Source: Arcobacter sp. (GTDB lineage: Bacteria; Campylobacterota; Campylobacteria; Campylobacterales; Arcobacteraceae). Taken from it: 64,000 nt of DNA. Under the pieces are notes generated by a model. That model worked only from the letters and a program-made list of their open reading frames with translations, was not told where the DNA came from and searched no databases. The stretch is from contig PKUJ01000007.1 of assembly GCA_002869565.1 (NCBI GenBank), positions 1 to 64,000 on the forward strand, read 5' to 3'. The stretch's first letter is position 1. The number at the start of each line of letters is the position of its first letter. Of the stretch, positions 27,931-37,338 are shown in pieces. The position numbers and the translations under genes are program-made.

Positions 27931-28962
27931 ATGAAAAAGATTTTATTATCAAGTGCTTTATGTGCTACTATGATGTTCGCAGCAAATAGTGAGTACAAAT
28001 ATGAAGTTACACCAATGGTTGGTGGAACATATACTGAAGGTAACTTAGGTCTAGAAAGAAATTATGCTAATGCTGGTTTGGCTGTAGGATTTAATTTAGA
28101 TGATTCTATGTTTGACCAAGTAGAATTAGGTTTCTTAAGAAGTGTAGGAGATGTTAAATATACTGCAAGTCCATATGCTAATATGGATACTGGTATTACA
28201 AGAGTATTCTCAAATGTTATTAAAGAGTATGAATTAAGTAGCAAGACTTCATTGTATGCATTAATTGGTGCTGGTTTTGAATGGTTTGATAGCGAAGCAT
28301 ATGGAAATAAAAGTAGTATCTTCGGAAACTATGGTTTTGGTATCAAATATAAAATTACTGATGATATTTCATTAAAAGCAGATGTTAGACATTTAATTGA
28401 AACTGACGACTCTGACAATAATTTATTATACACAGTTGGTTTAGCAATTCCATTTGGTAAAAAAGCTGCTCCTGCTCCAATGGCAGAACCAGCATCAACT
28501 CCAGCTCCAGTAGCTGAACCAGTTAAAATGATGCCAAAAGATTCAGATGGTGATGGTGTTGTTGATTCACTTGATAAATGTCCTGATACTCCAAAAGGTG
28601 AAATTGTTGATGAAACTGGTTGTACTTTAAATGTTGATTTAAATATTAATTTTGAAACAGACTCTGCAGTTATCAATAACTCATATGATTCAAAAATCAA
28701 AAAATTCGCTGATTTTATGAAAGCTTTCCCATCAGTTAAAGGTAAAATCGCAGCACATACAGATTCTGACGGTTCTGATGCATATAACCAAAAACTTTCT
28801 GAAAGAAGAGCGGCATCTGCTGTTAAAGCTTTAGAAGCTTATGGTGTTGAAGCAAGTAGATTAAATTCAATTGGTTATGGTGAAACAAAACCTAAAGCAT
28901 CTAATGCTACTGCTGAAGGTAAAGCGATGAACAGAAGAGTAGAAGGTTCTATTTCTAAATAA
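27931..28962 (+). CDS. OmpA-family outer membrane protein
   Basis: This 343-residue protein has a signal peptide (cut near MMFAANS), an eight-strand-type beta barrel (about 20-180), and an Ala/Pro-rich linker (KKAAPAPMAEPASTPAPVAEP). It continues with a thrombospondin-type-3 calcium motif (DSDGDGVVDSLDKCPDTPKGE) and ends in an OmpA C-terminal peptidoglycan-binding domain (about 235-342) with AHTDSDGSDAYNQKLSERRA. It links the outer membrane to the cell wall. It is probably abundant, since it stands alone with its own terminator. Confidence 0.93.
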   Translation: MKKILLSSALCATMMFAANSEYKYEVTPMVGGTYTEGNLGLERNYANAGLAVGFNLDDSMFDQVELGFLRSVGDVKYTASPYANMDTGITRVFSNVIKEYELSSKTSLYALIGAGFEWFDSEAYGNKSSIFGNYGFGIKYKITDDISLKADVRHLIETDDSDNNLLYTVGLAIPFGKKAAPAPMAEPASTPAPVAEPVKMMPKDSDGDGVVDSLDKCPDTPKGEIVDETGCTLNVDLNINFETDSAVINNSYDSKIKKFADFMKAFPSVKGKIAAHTDSDGSDAYNQKLSERRAASAVKALEAYGVEASRLNSIGYGETKPKASNATAEGKAMNRRVEGSISK

Positions 28963-28976
28963 TTTCATTACTTTTA

Positions 28977-29011
28977 TAGATTTTAGGCAGATGCCTAAAA
29001 TCTATCTTTTT
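28977..29011 (+). terminator. Terminator after the OmpA-family gene
   Basis: TAGATTTTAGGC (28977-28988) pairs perfectly with GCCTAAAATCTA (28993-29004) around AGAT, followed by a short T-run. Confidence 0.92.
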
Positions 29012-29100
29012 AAAATTCCTAACTTATAAATTTCACTTAACTCATAACTAACTAATTTTTAGATATAATCGCGATAAAATATATTACATAGGATTATGCC

Positions 29101-30888
29101 TTGCAAGAAAATATTAGAAACTTTTCAATTATTGCCCACATTGACCATGGTAAGTCAACTCTTGCTGATAGAATTATTCAAGAGTGTGGTTCAGTCGCAG
29201 ATAGAGATATGTCTGCCCAAGTAATGGATACAATGGATATTGAAAAAGAACGTGGTATTACTATTAAAGCTCAAAGTGTAAGACTTGATTATGTAAAAGA
29301 TGGACAAAATTATGTTTTAAATCTTATTTACACTCCAGGTCATGTTGACTTCTCTTATGAAGTATCTCGTTCTTTAGCTTCATCAGATGGAGCACTATTA
29401 ATTGTAGATTCAACTCAAGGAGTAGAAGCACAAACTATTGCAAATGTTTATATTGCAATGGAAAATGATTTAGAACTATTACCAGTTGTAAATAAAATTG
29501 ATTTGCCCTCTGCTGATCCAGATAGAGTTTTAGAAGAAGTTGAAGAGGCTATTGGTATTGATTGTACAGAGCATAATCTTATTTCTGCAAAAACTGGACT
29601 TGGAGTAAGAGATTTAATTGATTCTATTGTTGATAGAGTTCCATCTCCAGTAGGAGATACAAATGCCCCTACAAAAGCGCTTATTTATGATTCTTGGTTT
29701 GATAGTTATCTTGGAGCACTTGCCCTTGTACGAGTATATGATGGTAGCATTAAAAAAGGTCAAGTTGTTCGTATGATGAATACAGAACATGAACAACAAG
29801 TATTATCACTTATGTACCCTCACCCTTTAAAAAAACAAGTTACAAATGAGATTAAAACAGGTGAAATTGGTATTGTAGTACTTGGCATTAAAACGGTAGA
29901 TATTATTGCAGTGGGAGATACTATAACTGATGCAAAAAATAGAACTGCTGAGGCTATTGATGGCTTTGAACCAGCAAAACCTTTTGTATTTGCAGGAATC
30001 TATCCAATTGATACAGATAAATTTGAAGACTTAAGAGATGCCTTAGATAAACTAAGATTAAACGATAGTTCAATCTCATATGAACCAGAGAGTTCAGCTG
30101 CATTAGGAAGTGGTTTTAGGGCAGGTTTTTTAGGTATGCTTCATATGGAAGTTATTAAAGAGAGATTAGAGAGAGAATTTAACCTTGACCTAATAGCGAC
30201 TGCACCAACAGTTATTTATGAAGTATTAAAAAACAATGGTGAAAAAATTGTAATTAGAAACCCAAGTGAATTACCAGAACCAAACTATATTGATACAATT
30301 TATGAACCATATGTAAAAGCTACTATTTTAGTACCAGATGAGTTTTTAGGAAATGTAATAAAACTTCTTAATGACAAAAGAGCAGTACAAAATAAAATGG
30401 ATTATATAGGAACAAGAGTTTTACTTGATTATGATATTCCAATGAATGAAATTGTAATGGATTTTTACGACAAACTAAAATCAACTACAAAAGGTTACGC
30501 ATCTTTTGATTATGAACCAATAGGTTTTAAACCAGGTATATTACAAAAACTTGATATAAAAGTTGCAGGTGATGTTGTAGATGCACTTTCAATTATTGTT
30601 CCAGAAAATAAAGCCCTTTCAAAAGGAAGAGAGTTTATCAAAGCATTAAAAGAATTAATACCAAGACAACTATTTGAAGTTGCTATTCAAGCAAGTATAG
30701 GAAATAATATTATCACAAGAGAGACAGTTAAGTCTACAGGTAAAAATGTAACAGCTAAATGTTACGGTGGAGATATTACAAGAAAAAGAAAACTTTTAGA
30801 GAAACAAAAAGCTGGTAAGAAAAGAATGAAGTCTATAGGTAAAGTAAACGTTCCACAAGAAGCATTCATGGCCGTGTTGAAGATTTAA
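29101..30888 (+). CDS. lepA: Elongation factor 4 (LepA)
   Basis: This ribosome-associated GTPase back-translocates or remodels ribosomes. It has 595 residues with the GTPase motifs [19 protein letters not shown] and NKIDLPSA, and the LepA-specific C-terminal region ending [16 protein letters not shown]. The start is TTG at 29101, six or seven bases after AGGA; the ATG at 29096 is out of frame. A TATAATC -10 element lies near 29063. The 3' end contains a small hairpin (TTGAAGAT/ATCTTCAA) spanning the stop codon. Confidence 0.97.
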   Translation: MQENIRNFSIIAHIDHGKSTLADRIIQECGSVADRDMSAQVMDTMDIEKERGITIKAQSVRLDYVKDGQNYVLNLIYTPGHVDFSYEVSRSLASSDGALLIVDSTQGVEAQTIANVYIAMENDLELLPVVNKIDLPSADPDRVLEEVEEAIGIDCTEHNLISAKTGLGVRDLIDSIVDRVPSPVGDTNAPTKALIYDSWFDSYLGALALVRVYDGSIKKGQVVRMMNTEHEQQVLSLMYPHPLKKQVTNEIKTGEIGIVVLGIKTVDIIAVGDTITDAKNRTAEAIDGFEPAKPFVFAGIYPIDTDKFEDLRDALDKLRLNDSSISYEPESSAALGSGFRAGFLGMLHMEVIKERLEREFNLDLIATAPTVIYEVLKNNGEKIVIRNPSELPEPNYIDTIYEPYVKATILVPDEFLGNVIKLLNDKRAVQNKMDYIGTRVLLDYDIPMNEIVMDFYDKLKSTTKGYASFDYEPIGFKPGILQKLDIKVAGDVVDALSIIVPENKALSKGREFIKALKELIPRQLFEVAIQASIGNNIITRETVKSTGKNVTAKCYGGDITRKRKLLEKQKAGKKRMKSIGKVNVPQEAFMAVLKI

Positions 30889-30904
30889 TCTTCAACAGAG
30901 CTAA

Positions 30905-31453
30905 CTATTTTTTATAATTCAATAATAATTCTTCAAAAAAAGGTACTGAATCTTCATAAGCTTTTTTACTAAAAGAACTCAAAGTAAAAAGAATGAAATA
31001 TTCGTTTCCCTTCTCATCTTTCTCATCCGAATAAACAACTTGTTCATAATTTTTATTTCCAAAAAACTTTAAACTTTTATAATATTTATCACTCAAGAAA
31101 CTTTTTAGTTTTATATTAGAAATGATTACATCCGGTTTATTTTTTCTAAAATCACGTATATCATCTCTAATAAATTCTTCTAATGAATTAAAACTAACTT
31201 TTTCTTTCCAAATTGCACGTGCATATATTATTGATTCTGCATTAGAAAAATTATATCCACTTGGAATGTATGTATTCATTGAATAATGTAAACTAACTTC
31301 TCTATTATGTTCCCAACCATCGATATTAGACAATTTTGGCCACCAAGAAAAACACATCTTTTCTTCACAAAAATATGAAACTTTTTCAATTTCTGCATTT
31401 ACTATATTTACTGAAAATGATAAAACAATTAATATTTTTAACAATAACTTCAT
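30905..31453 (-). CDS. Secreted protein of unknown function
   Basis: I do not recognise this protein. Read from ATG 31453 (preceded by AAAAAAGGA) it has 182 residues, with a signal peptide (LLLKILIVLSFSVNIVNA). The mature part is rich in aromatic and charged residues. Two cysteines (CEEKMCFSWWPKL) near the new N-terminus could form a disulfide. There is no membrane helix after the signal. It is monocistronic and converges on lepA. Confidence 0.75.
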   Translation of the reverse strand: MKLLLKILIVLSFSVNIVNAEIEKVSYFCEEKMCFSWWPKLSNIDGWEHNREVSLHYSMNTYIPSGYNFSNAESIIYARAIWKEKVSFNSLEEFIRDDIRDFRKNKPDVIISNIKLKSFLSDKYYKSLKFFGNKNYEQVVYSDEKDEKGNEYFILFTLSSFSKKAYEDSVPFFEELLLNYKK

Positions 31454-31492
31454 TATATTATATTCCTTTTTTTTCAAACTACTAAAATGTGA

Positions 31493-31662
31493 GCATTTTC
31501 AAAATAGCGTTAAAAAAATCTATATAAATTCGTAAAGAAATTTGGACTGTCTGAGGTGAGGGACGAGCCGAGTTTTCAAATTTTAGAATTTCTATATATT
31601 TTTTAGCTATTTTGAAACCCGCGAATGCTTTTCTTTTGCGAACTTTTCTTTACTAAAAAGAA
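31493..31662. repeat. Palindromic intergenic element with GC-rich core
   Basis: The arms TTCAAAATAGC (31498-31508) and GCTATTTTGAA (31606-31616) are perfect inverted repeats, and pairing continues inward through AT-rich DNA. The central part (about 31544-31573, GGACTGTCTGAGG then GGGACGAGCCGAG) is much richer in GC than its surroundings. A second hairpin follows (CTTTTCTTT/AAAGAAAAG, about 31639-31662). It looks like a non-coding dispersed repeat or a structured RNA rather than a gene. Confidence 0.6.
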
Positions 31663-31736
31663 AAGTGGAAAAACTCACCATACATTTTTATTCACATTTA
31701 TCTTTTAATATAAAATATTATATAATAATACTCATT

Positions 31737-32306
31737 ATGAAATGCTTATCCTGCGAACAACTATCATTCCAAATTATTTGTAAAGAATGCCAAAATACTT
31801 TACTAATACCCTCTTTCCATAAAAGAGAACTTGAACATGATTTTTTTAATTACTCTTTTTATTCATTCTCAGAAATAGAAGAGTTTATAACTTCTAAATA
31901 CTATTTTCATGGTGACAGGGTTTTTAATATTCTAGCCTCTTTATCTTTCAAAAAATTTGCGCAAGGTTTTGAGTTTGATGAGCTTGTTTATTCTATTGGT
32001 ATAGATGAACACACTAGACATGAATTTTCACAAACGGCTATTTTATCTAGGTATTTAAAATCTAAAAATATCAAACCTCTTTTCAATCAGTTAAAAGCTA
32101 CAAATATTATAAAATATGCTGGTCATGATTTGGAATTTAGAAAGAAAAACAGACGTAAATTTAAAACAAATCTTACTAATAAAAAGATTATTTTGGTTGA
32201 TGATTTGGTCACTACTGGCGCTACTATTTTAGAAGCTAAAAAAATATTAGAATCTAAAAACAATGAAGTCCTATTTTCTTTAACCCTAGCTGATGCTAAA
32301 ATTTAG
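31737..32306 (+). CDS. comF: ComF-family phosphoribosyltransferase
   Basis: This 189-residue protein is read from ATG 31737. An upstream GTG would add 24 residues that fit no family member. A zinc-finger-like N-terminus (MKCLSCEQLSFQIICKECQ) is followed by a type I phosphoribosyltransferase fold with the PRPP motif KIILVDDLVTTGATILEA. ComF proteins are required for natural transformation in several bacteria. The TAG stop is 27 nt before hisH. Confidence 0.87.
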   Translation: MKCLSCEQLSFQIICKECQNTLLIPSFHKRELEHDFFNYSFYSFSEIEEFITSKYYFHGDRVFNILASLSFKKFAQGFEFDELVYSIGIDEHTRHEFSQTAILSRYLKSKNIKPLFNQLKATNIIKYAGHDLEFRKKNRRKFKTNLTNKKIILVDDLVTTGATILEAKKILESKNNEVLFSLTLADAKI

Positions 32307-32332
32307 TATAATCCTTTTTTTAAAGGATTATA
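32307..32332 (+). promoter_or_regulatory. Hairpin enclosing the hisH ribosome binding site
   Basis: TATAATCCTTT (32307-32317) pairs perfectly with AAAGGATTATA (32322-32332) around TTTT. The 3' arm holds AAAGGA, seven bases before the GTG start, so a folded RNA would hide it. Confidence 0.6.
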
Positions 32333-32333
32333 T

Positions 32334-32948
32334 GTGATTGGAATTATTGATTACAACATGGGAAATCTTGCAAGTGTTTACAATGCTTGTCATCTTTTAG
32401 ATGCCAAAGCCCAATTTGTAAAAGATCCAGAAGAACTAAAAAACTATGAGAGAATTATTCTTCCTGGTGTTGGAGCTTTTGGTGATGCTATGCAAAACCT
32501 AAATGAAACTGGTATGTTTGAAGCTATTCATGACTATGCAAAAAGTGGAAAACCTATGATTGGTATCTGTCTTGGTATGCAACTTTTATTTGAAAGTTCT
32601 ACAGAGTTTGGAGAACATAAAGGTTTAGGACTTATCGATGGACAGATTGTAAAATTTGATAAATCAAAAATGCATGAAGATACTAAAATCCCACACATGG
32701 GATGGAATGTAATTAAAACTCAAGATGATCATACTTTATTTGAAGGATTAAAAGACCCTTACCTTTATTTTGTACACTCTTACCACGCAGTTACTGATGC
32801 AAAAAATGTTATTGGTACGACTGAGTATGGATATGAATTTGTAAGTGCTGTACACAAAGAAAATATATATGGGTTTCAACCTCATCCAGAAAAGTCTCAC
32901 GACAATGGATTAAAAATACTTAAAAATTTTATGAATTTATCACACTAA
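32334..32948 (+). CDS. hisH: Imidazole glycerol phosphate synthase, glutamine amidotransferase subunit
   Basis: This subunit releases ammonia from glutamine for HisF in histidine synthesis. It has 204 residues: IIDYNMGNLASVYNAC at the start, PGVGAFGDAMQNL, the nucleophile Cys in GICLGMQLLFESS, and the catalytic His/Glu in FQPHPEKS. The start is GTG (32334), because the overlapping ATG gives an immediate stop. hisA follows 120 bp later behind a structured leader; hisF is not in the window. A GGCAAA/TTTGCC hairpin directly follows the stop. Confidence 0.96.
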   Translation: MIGIIDYNMGNLASVYNACHLLDAKAQFVKDPEELKNYERIILPGVGAFGDAMQNLNETGMFEAIHDYAKSGKPMIGICLGMQLLFESSTEFGEHKGLGLIDGQIVKFDKSKMHEDTKIPHMGWNVIKTQDDHTLFEGLKDPYLYFVHSYHAVTDAKNVIGTTEYGYEFVSAVHKENIYGFQPHPEKSHDNGLKILKNFMNLSH

Positions 32949-33061
32949 GGCAAACTCGTTTGCCACTTTAGGATTTACTTCTTTAAGGATTTTTTACAAA
33001 TTCTGTAAAAAGAAGTCATTAAATAAAAGGTCCCTTTTCAAAATGGGATATTTTAAAAGGA
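32949..33061 (+). promoter_or_regulatory. Structured leader of hisA with enclosed ribosome binding site
   Basis: After a short hairpin (32949-32964), hairpin 1 (32977-33016) pairs ACTTCTTT with AAAGAAGT and TTACA with TGTAA. Hairpin 2 (33033-33060) pairs CCTTTT with AAAAGG and AAAAT with ATTTT around GGGAT. Its 3' arm is the AAAAGGAG ribosome binding site. CTGTAAAAA and GTCCCTTTT occur at matching places in the aroQ leader. Confidence 0.6.
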
Positions 33062-33068
33062 GAAAAAT

Positions 33069-33776
33069 ATGGATATATTACCTGCAATTGATTTAAAAGA
33101 TGGAAAAGCTGTAAGACTAAGTAAAGGTCTTATGGAGAGTGCAAAAATCTATTCAGATGAACCTTGGCAAGTTGCAAAAAGATTTGAAGAACTAGGTTCA
33201 AAATGGCTTCATATAGTTGATTTAAATGGTGCATTCGCAGGAGAACCTGCTAACTTAGAACAAATTAGAAAGATTAGAGAAAACTGTAATCTCAAAATTG
33301 AACTTGGTGGTGGTATTAGAGACGAAGAGACTATCAAAATGTATATGGAACTTGGAGTTGATAGACTTATTTTAGGAAGTATCGCTGTAAAAGACCCTCA
33401 GTTTGTAAAAGACATGGCATCAAAATATCCAATTGCTGTTGGAATTGATGCTATGAATGGAATGGTAGCAGTAGAAGGTTGGGCAGAAGTATCTACTATG
33501 GAAGCTACAACTTTAGCTAAAGAATTTGCAAATGCAGGAGTACAAGCTATTATCTGTACAGATATTTCAAAAGATGGAATGCTTTGTGGTGTAAATGTTG
33601 AATTTACAGAATCAATTGCTTTAGCATCTGGAGTTGATACTATTGCTTCTGGTGGAGTAAAAGATATTAATGATATTACTAATTGTAAAGAAAATGGAAA
33701 GATCGCGGGTGTTATCGTTGGAAAAGCTTTCTATGAAGGAACATTAGACTTAGAAGAAGGTTTCAAAGCACTTTAA
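33069..33776 (+). CDS. hisA: Phosphoribosylformimino-5-aminoimidazole carboxamide ribotide isomerase
   Basis: This isomerase catalyses the fourth step of histidine synthesis. It has 235 residues in a half-barrel duplicated TIM fold: [19 protein letters not shown] with the first catalytic Asp, [14 protein letters not shown], the second catalytic Asp in [12 protein letters not shown], and [11 protein letters not shown]. It is preceded by the two-hairpin leader. A small membrane protein gene starts 1 nt after its stop. Confidence 0.96.
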   Translation: MDILPAIDLKDGKAVRLSKGLMESAKIYSDEPWQVAKRFEELGSKWLHIVDLNGAFAGEPANLEQIRKIRENCNLKIELGGGIRDEETIKMYMELGVDRLILGSIAVKDPQFVKDMASKYPIAVGIDAMNGMVAVEGWAEVSTMEATTLAKEFANAGVQAIICTDISKDGMLCGVNVEFTESIALASGVDTIASGGVKDINDITNCKENGKIAGVIVGKAFYEGTLDLEEGFKAL

Positions 33777-33777
33777 T

Positions 33778-33939
33778 ATGTGCCTAGTTCTTTCATTAGT
33801 CTTTTTAGGTCTTGCATATACATTTTTTGAAGATGGAAATATGCAAGGCTTTTATATCAATCTTTCTATTGCTATCTTTTTTATTTTACTTATGATTAGA
33901 AATATATTAAAAACTAAAAAAGATAGAGAATCAAAATAA
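33778..33939 (+). CDS. Small two-helix membrane protein
   Basis: A 53-codon frame starts one base after the hisA stop and ends just before the converging mutS gene. The product has two hydrophobic stretches (CLVLSLVFLGLAYTFF and FYINLSIAIFFILLMI) joined by a short EDGNMQG turn, then a basic tail (RNILKTKKDRESK) that fits the positive-inside rule. Position and layout support a real gene coupled to hisA. No function is known to me. Confidence 0.7.
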   Translation: MCLVLSLVFLGLAYTFFEDGNMQGFYINLSIAIFFILLMIRNILKTKKDRESK

Positions 33940-33953
33940 ATTAATATTAAATC

Positions 33954-36914
33954 TTATTTTTCAATATCCGCTGCGGTATAGTGTAATTCTAAACCTTTTG
34001 AAGTTGATACAAAACCATTTACATTTATAATTCCATCATGTACCATTTTATGGTGTTCTTTACATAATGGTATTAGATTATATTTATGATTTGCATTTAT
34101 ATGCCCTATAAACCCATTTTTGTTGGCTCGTGCTTGTTCTTTTATATGATGAACATCATCACATGCACGTCCACAGATTACACATGAGCTTACAAAAACA
34201 TCTTTATTGTACTTTGATGCCTTTTTATGATAAAGCCTCTCTACCGGGCTGTAATCGTCAGTTAGTTTTTTTCTAATATCATTTGCAACTTGTAAAAACT
34301 CTCTGTCCATATGGAGTGATTTTGCATATTCAAGTCCATACATAGACGAACCACTTCCATATTTTAGTTTTCGATCAAAGATTAATTTATCTTCTTCATC
34401 TTCATACATAACTGACAAATGAAGTGCTATTATATTTTTTAGTTTTGCAACTTCATCGATTTCTGGCAACTGATGAAGGTGTGTTGCAAAGATAAACATA
34501 GCTTCAAGTTTTGAAAGTTTCAAAATAGCACTAGCAACAATACTTACTCCACTCATAGTTTCAGTTGAATGAGAGATTTCATCTCCTAAGATAAGGGATT
34601 GATTTGTTGCACGATTAAAAATGTTTTTAAGTTCTAGCATCTCAACGGCAAAAGATGATAAACCTTTTGCAATATTATCAGCTCCTGAAATTCTTGTAAA
34701 CACTGAATCAAAAATAGAAAACCTCATAAATTTTGCTGGTACATAAAATCCAGCTTGAGCCAAAACGACTGCAATTCCAACTGATTTCATTAAAGAAGAT
34801 TTTCCTGACGAATTTATTCCATAGAGAAGAACTCCATGCATTTTATTGTTATTCATATTTATTGGATTTGAATTTTTGATTATTACATTATTCTTATGTT
34901 CTTCTTTTGCCAATGACAACTCACCTAAGATAATATCATTCGGCACATAAATACCTTGTTCTTCATTTGCTTCAATTATTGGGTGTCTTAAATCAATAAG
35001 CTCTAAAAAATTTTCGCCTTCATTTGTCTTAACAATTTTTGGACACACATAGTTATGTCTTTTTGCTGTTTTGATATTTGAAATTGTTAAATCAACTTCT
35101 GCTATAAACTGTACTAAATCATCTAAAAGTGTTGCAAATTTCTTTTCAAATTCAGTGAGTTTTTCTTTGAATACTAGTTTATTAAGTTCAATAATTTTTC
35201 TTAAGTTATGTACATATTTATCAGAAATTGTATCCATAAATTTACAAGAGATTTTTACAGATGTTGTTTGAACTTTTATATTAAAATCTTTTATTAATAA
35301 AAGTTCATCATCAATAATTATATGAGAATTTAATAACTCTTCTTTTATAGAATTAAATCTATTTTTAGTCAAAGATAAAAAGAAACCTTCTTTATCAAGT
35401 CTTTGAATAGATACATAGTTTGAATCATTTGTATTTATAAATGTCAAAATATGAGTTCTTAACAATTCTAATTTTGTATAAAGTTCTTCATTTTGGACAT
35501 TTAACTCATCAATTTGAACATTAATTCCCTCACTAACCATATTGCACTCAACATCTTTTAGCATATATTTTCCAGATATACTTAAATCAAAAGTTGAATC
35601 AATAGAATCAATAAACATTTGAAGTTGAGCTAAAGAACAAGGAGGAGTTATAAACTTATAATTTTCCATAAAAGAGACAACTTCTTTGATACTAAGAAGT
35701 GAATCATATAAATAATTTAACTCAAAAGGATGAAGTCTTGTAAGTTTGATTCTTCTTGTAAGTCTTTCTATATCATAAATATTTGCCAATTCATTTTCAA
35801 TAGGAGCATGATAATCATACAACTCTTTTGAAAGAGCATATCTTCTTAATAATTCTTTTGTATCTTTTACAGGGTGAGTTAATCTCTCTTTTAAAAGTCT
35901 TTTACCCATAGCAGTTGAAGTATTATTTATTAGTTTAATCAAAGATGGATTATGTGTTGTTTCTATTATATTTAACTGCTCTAAAGCATTATTTCCAAGA
36001 TATATATATTTGCTAACGTCAAGTTTTATAGGATAAGAAAGTTTTTGAACAATATTTGAATCATGTCCAATTACAAAATCAATCAATATAGCAAGGGATT
36101 CCGTACTTAAAGGAACTCTCTCCATATCAAGATGTTCAATCGAAGTTAAAAGAGATTCTATATTAAAAACATTTTTAAACAATTCATTTTGATAATTTAT
36201 CTTTGGAATAAATGTCCCTATATGAAATGTTTTCAAAGTTAATTCTAAATAATCAATTACCTCTTTTTGATTAATATTTTTATCCGCAAAAGATACAACT
36301 ATTTCATTTGTTTTATGCATGTTCATATAGTTGAATACTTCATCTAAAGCATAAAATTTATCTTCACTTGTACCATGTACTTCATTGTAGAAACATTTTC
36401 CAGTTGTTACATCAATTGCAGAATATCCAACTAAATAGATTCCTTTAATTTGGTCAATTACCAAAGATGTAATATTGTTTTCATCTTGGTCAATCACAAA
36501 ATCAAAGTTTGTTCCAGGAGATACCACAGTATCTAAATATCTACTTACATTGGGAGGAACTCCACGTTGTCTTATTATTACAACAGTATATTTTTGTTCA
36601 GAGATTATCCTAGCTAAATGTTTTTCAAGTGAGATGGCAGGAACTCCAGCCATAATAGGATTTTCTTTTGAATTTTCTAAAATTGATTTATTTTTACGGG
36701 TCAGTTGAATATTAAGTAGTTCGGCAATTTCTTTTGCTTTTCCTACTTGTTCTTCATCATTGTTTACTTCATAAACTTCAAAGAATGTTCCAATTTCCAT
36801 AAGAACAACAGTATTCCTCCCATATTTTTTTTCAAACAGTCTTTGTAGTTTAAAATATGTAACAGTTAAAAGTGTTTTCTTCTGGTCTAATAACTCTTGA
36901 ACTTCTTCTCTCAA
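33954..36914 (-). CDS. MutS7-type DNA mismatch protein with C-terminal HNH nuclease
   Basis: This 986-residue MutS homologue keeps the mismatch-recognition domain with the F-x-E motif (FFE at residues 44-46). It has connector and lever regions, an ATPase with Walker A GINSSGKSSLMKS and Walker B LILGDEISHSTE, and a C-terminal HNH domain (about 905-970). The zinc knuckle there is CVICGRAC with CKEHHKMVHDG, and DVHHIKEQ carries the active-site His. This matches the MutS7 family, also found in giant viruses and octocoral mitochondria. The fused nuclease may replace MutL/MutH-type nicking. It lies 1 bp after the haem-binding protein gene's start side and is part of a minus-strand cluster. Confidence 0.92.
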   Translation of the reverse strand: MREEVQELLDQKKTLLTVTYFKLQRLFEKKYGRNTVVLMEIGTFFEVYEVNNDEEQVGKAKEIAELLNIQLTRKNKSILENSKENPIMAGVPAISLEKHLARIISEQKYTVVIIRQRGVPPNVSRYLDTVVSPGTNFDFVIDQDENNITSLVIDQIKGIYLVGYSAIDVTTGKCFYNEVHGTSEDKFYALDEVFNYMNMHKTNEIVVSFADKNINQKEVIDYLELTLKTFHIGTFIPKINYQNELFKNVFNIESLLTSIEHLDMERVPLSTESLAILIDFVIGHDSNIVQKLSYPIKLDVSKYIYLGNNALEQLNIIETTHNPSLIKLINNTSTAMGKRLLKERLTHPVKDTKELLRRYALSKELYDYHAPIENELANIYDIERLTRRIKLTRLHPFELNYLYDSLLSIKEVVSFMENYKFITPPCSLAQLQMFIDSIDSTFDLSISGKYMLKDVECNMVSEGINVQIDELNVQNEELYTKLELLRTHILTFINTNDSNYVSIQRLDKEGFFLSLTKNRFNSIKEELLNSHIIIDDELLLIKDFNIKVQTTSVKISCKFMDTISDKYVHNLRKIIELNKLVFKEKLTEFEKKFATLLDDLVQFIAEVDLTISNIKTAKRHNYVCPKIVKTNEGENFLELIDLRHPIIEANEEQGIYVPNDIILGELSLAKEEHKNNVIIKNSNPINMNNNKMHGVLLYGINSSGKSSLMKSVGIAVVLAQAGFYVPAKFMRFSIFDSVFTRISGADNIAKGLSSFAVEMLELKNIFNRATNQSLILGDEISHSTETMSGVSIVASAILKLSKLEAMFIFATHLHQLPEIDEVAKLKNIIALHLSVMYEDEEDKLIFDRKLKYGSGSSMYGLEYAKSLHMDREFLQVANDIRKKLTDDYSPVERLYHKKASKYNKDVFVSSCVICGRACDDVHHIKEQARANKNGFIGHINANHKYNLIPLCKEHHKMVHDGIINVNGFVSTSKGLELHYTAADIEK

Positions 36915-36915
36915 T

Positions 36916-37335
36916 TTACTTTTTCACTCCCGTCCACATTCTAATCATAGTTCTTTGCTCTCGTGTTAAATCTGCTTCTTTATGAAATTTAATATATCCT
37001 GCTAATGGCATAGAAGCATATGCTGTTCTAAATATCTCTTTTAATTTTTTCTTTTTCTCTTCTTCTGTATAATCTTCCCATTCTGAGAAATTTAATGATT
37101 TACGGCCATTTGATACATGAGAATCAATTATCCAAGAAAATGGTGCAATATTAGAATACCAAGGCCATTTCACTTCGTTTGAATGACAATCATAACAGGC
37201 ATTTTTAAGCATAACAGTAATATTTTCAGGAGCTTTTATTTCTAGATTTTGGGCTACTAATTTATTTGTTTTATCAGTTTGTTTAAATTGCATAACTATA
37301 AAAATTGCCAAAATTATAAGTAAAGTTTTTTTCAT
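36916..37335 (-). CDS. Haem-binding domain protein, periplasmic
   Basis: This 139-residue protein has an N-terminal signal or anchor (KKTLLIILAIFIVMQF) and one CxxCH haem-attachment motif in ACYDCHSNEVKWPWYSNIAP, which matches the Haem_bd family. It would be a c-type haem protein outside the cytoplasm; the partner is unknown. The next gene upstream encodes a thioredoxin-like protein 3 bp away. It and the mutS gene are separated by 1 bp. Confidence 0.85.
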   Translation of the reverse strand: MKKTLLIILAIFIVMQFKQTDKTNKLVAQNLEIKAPENITVMLKNACYDCHSNEVKWPWYSNIAPFSWIIDSHVSNGRKSLNFSEWEDYTEEEKKKKLKEIFRTAYASMPLAGYIKFHKEADLTREQRTMIRMWTGVKK

Positions 37336-37338
37336 TAA

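Noticed and set aside
31665-31736. GTG start giving a longer ComF
   Set aside because: The added 24 residues lie within the structured intergenic element and do not match the family's N-terminus.
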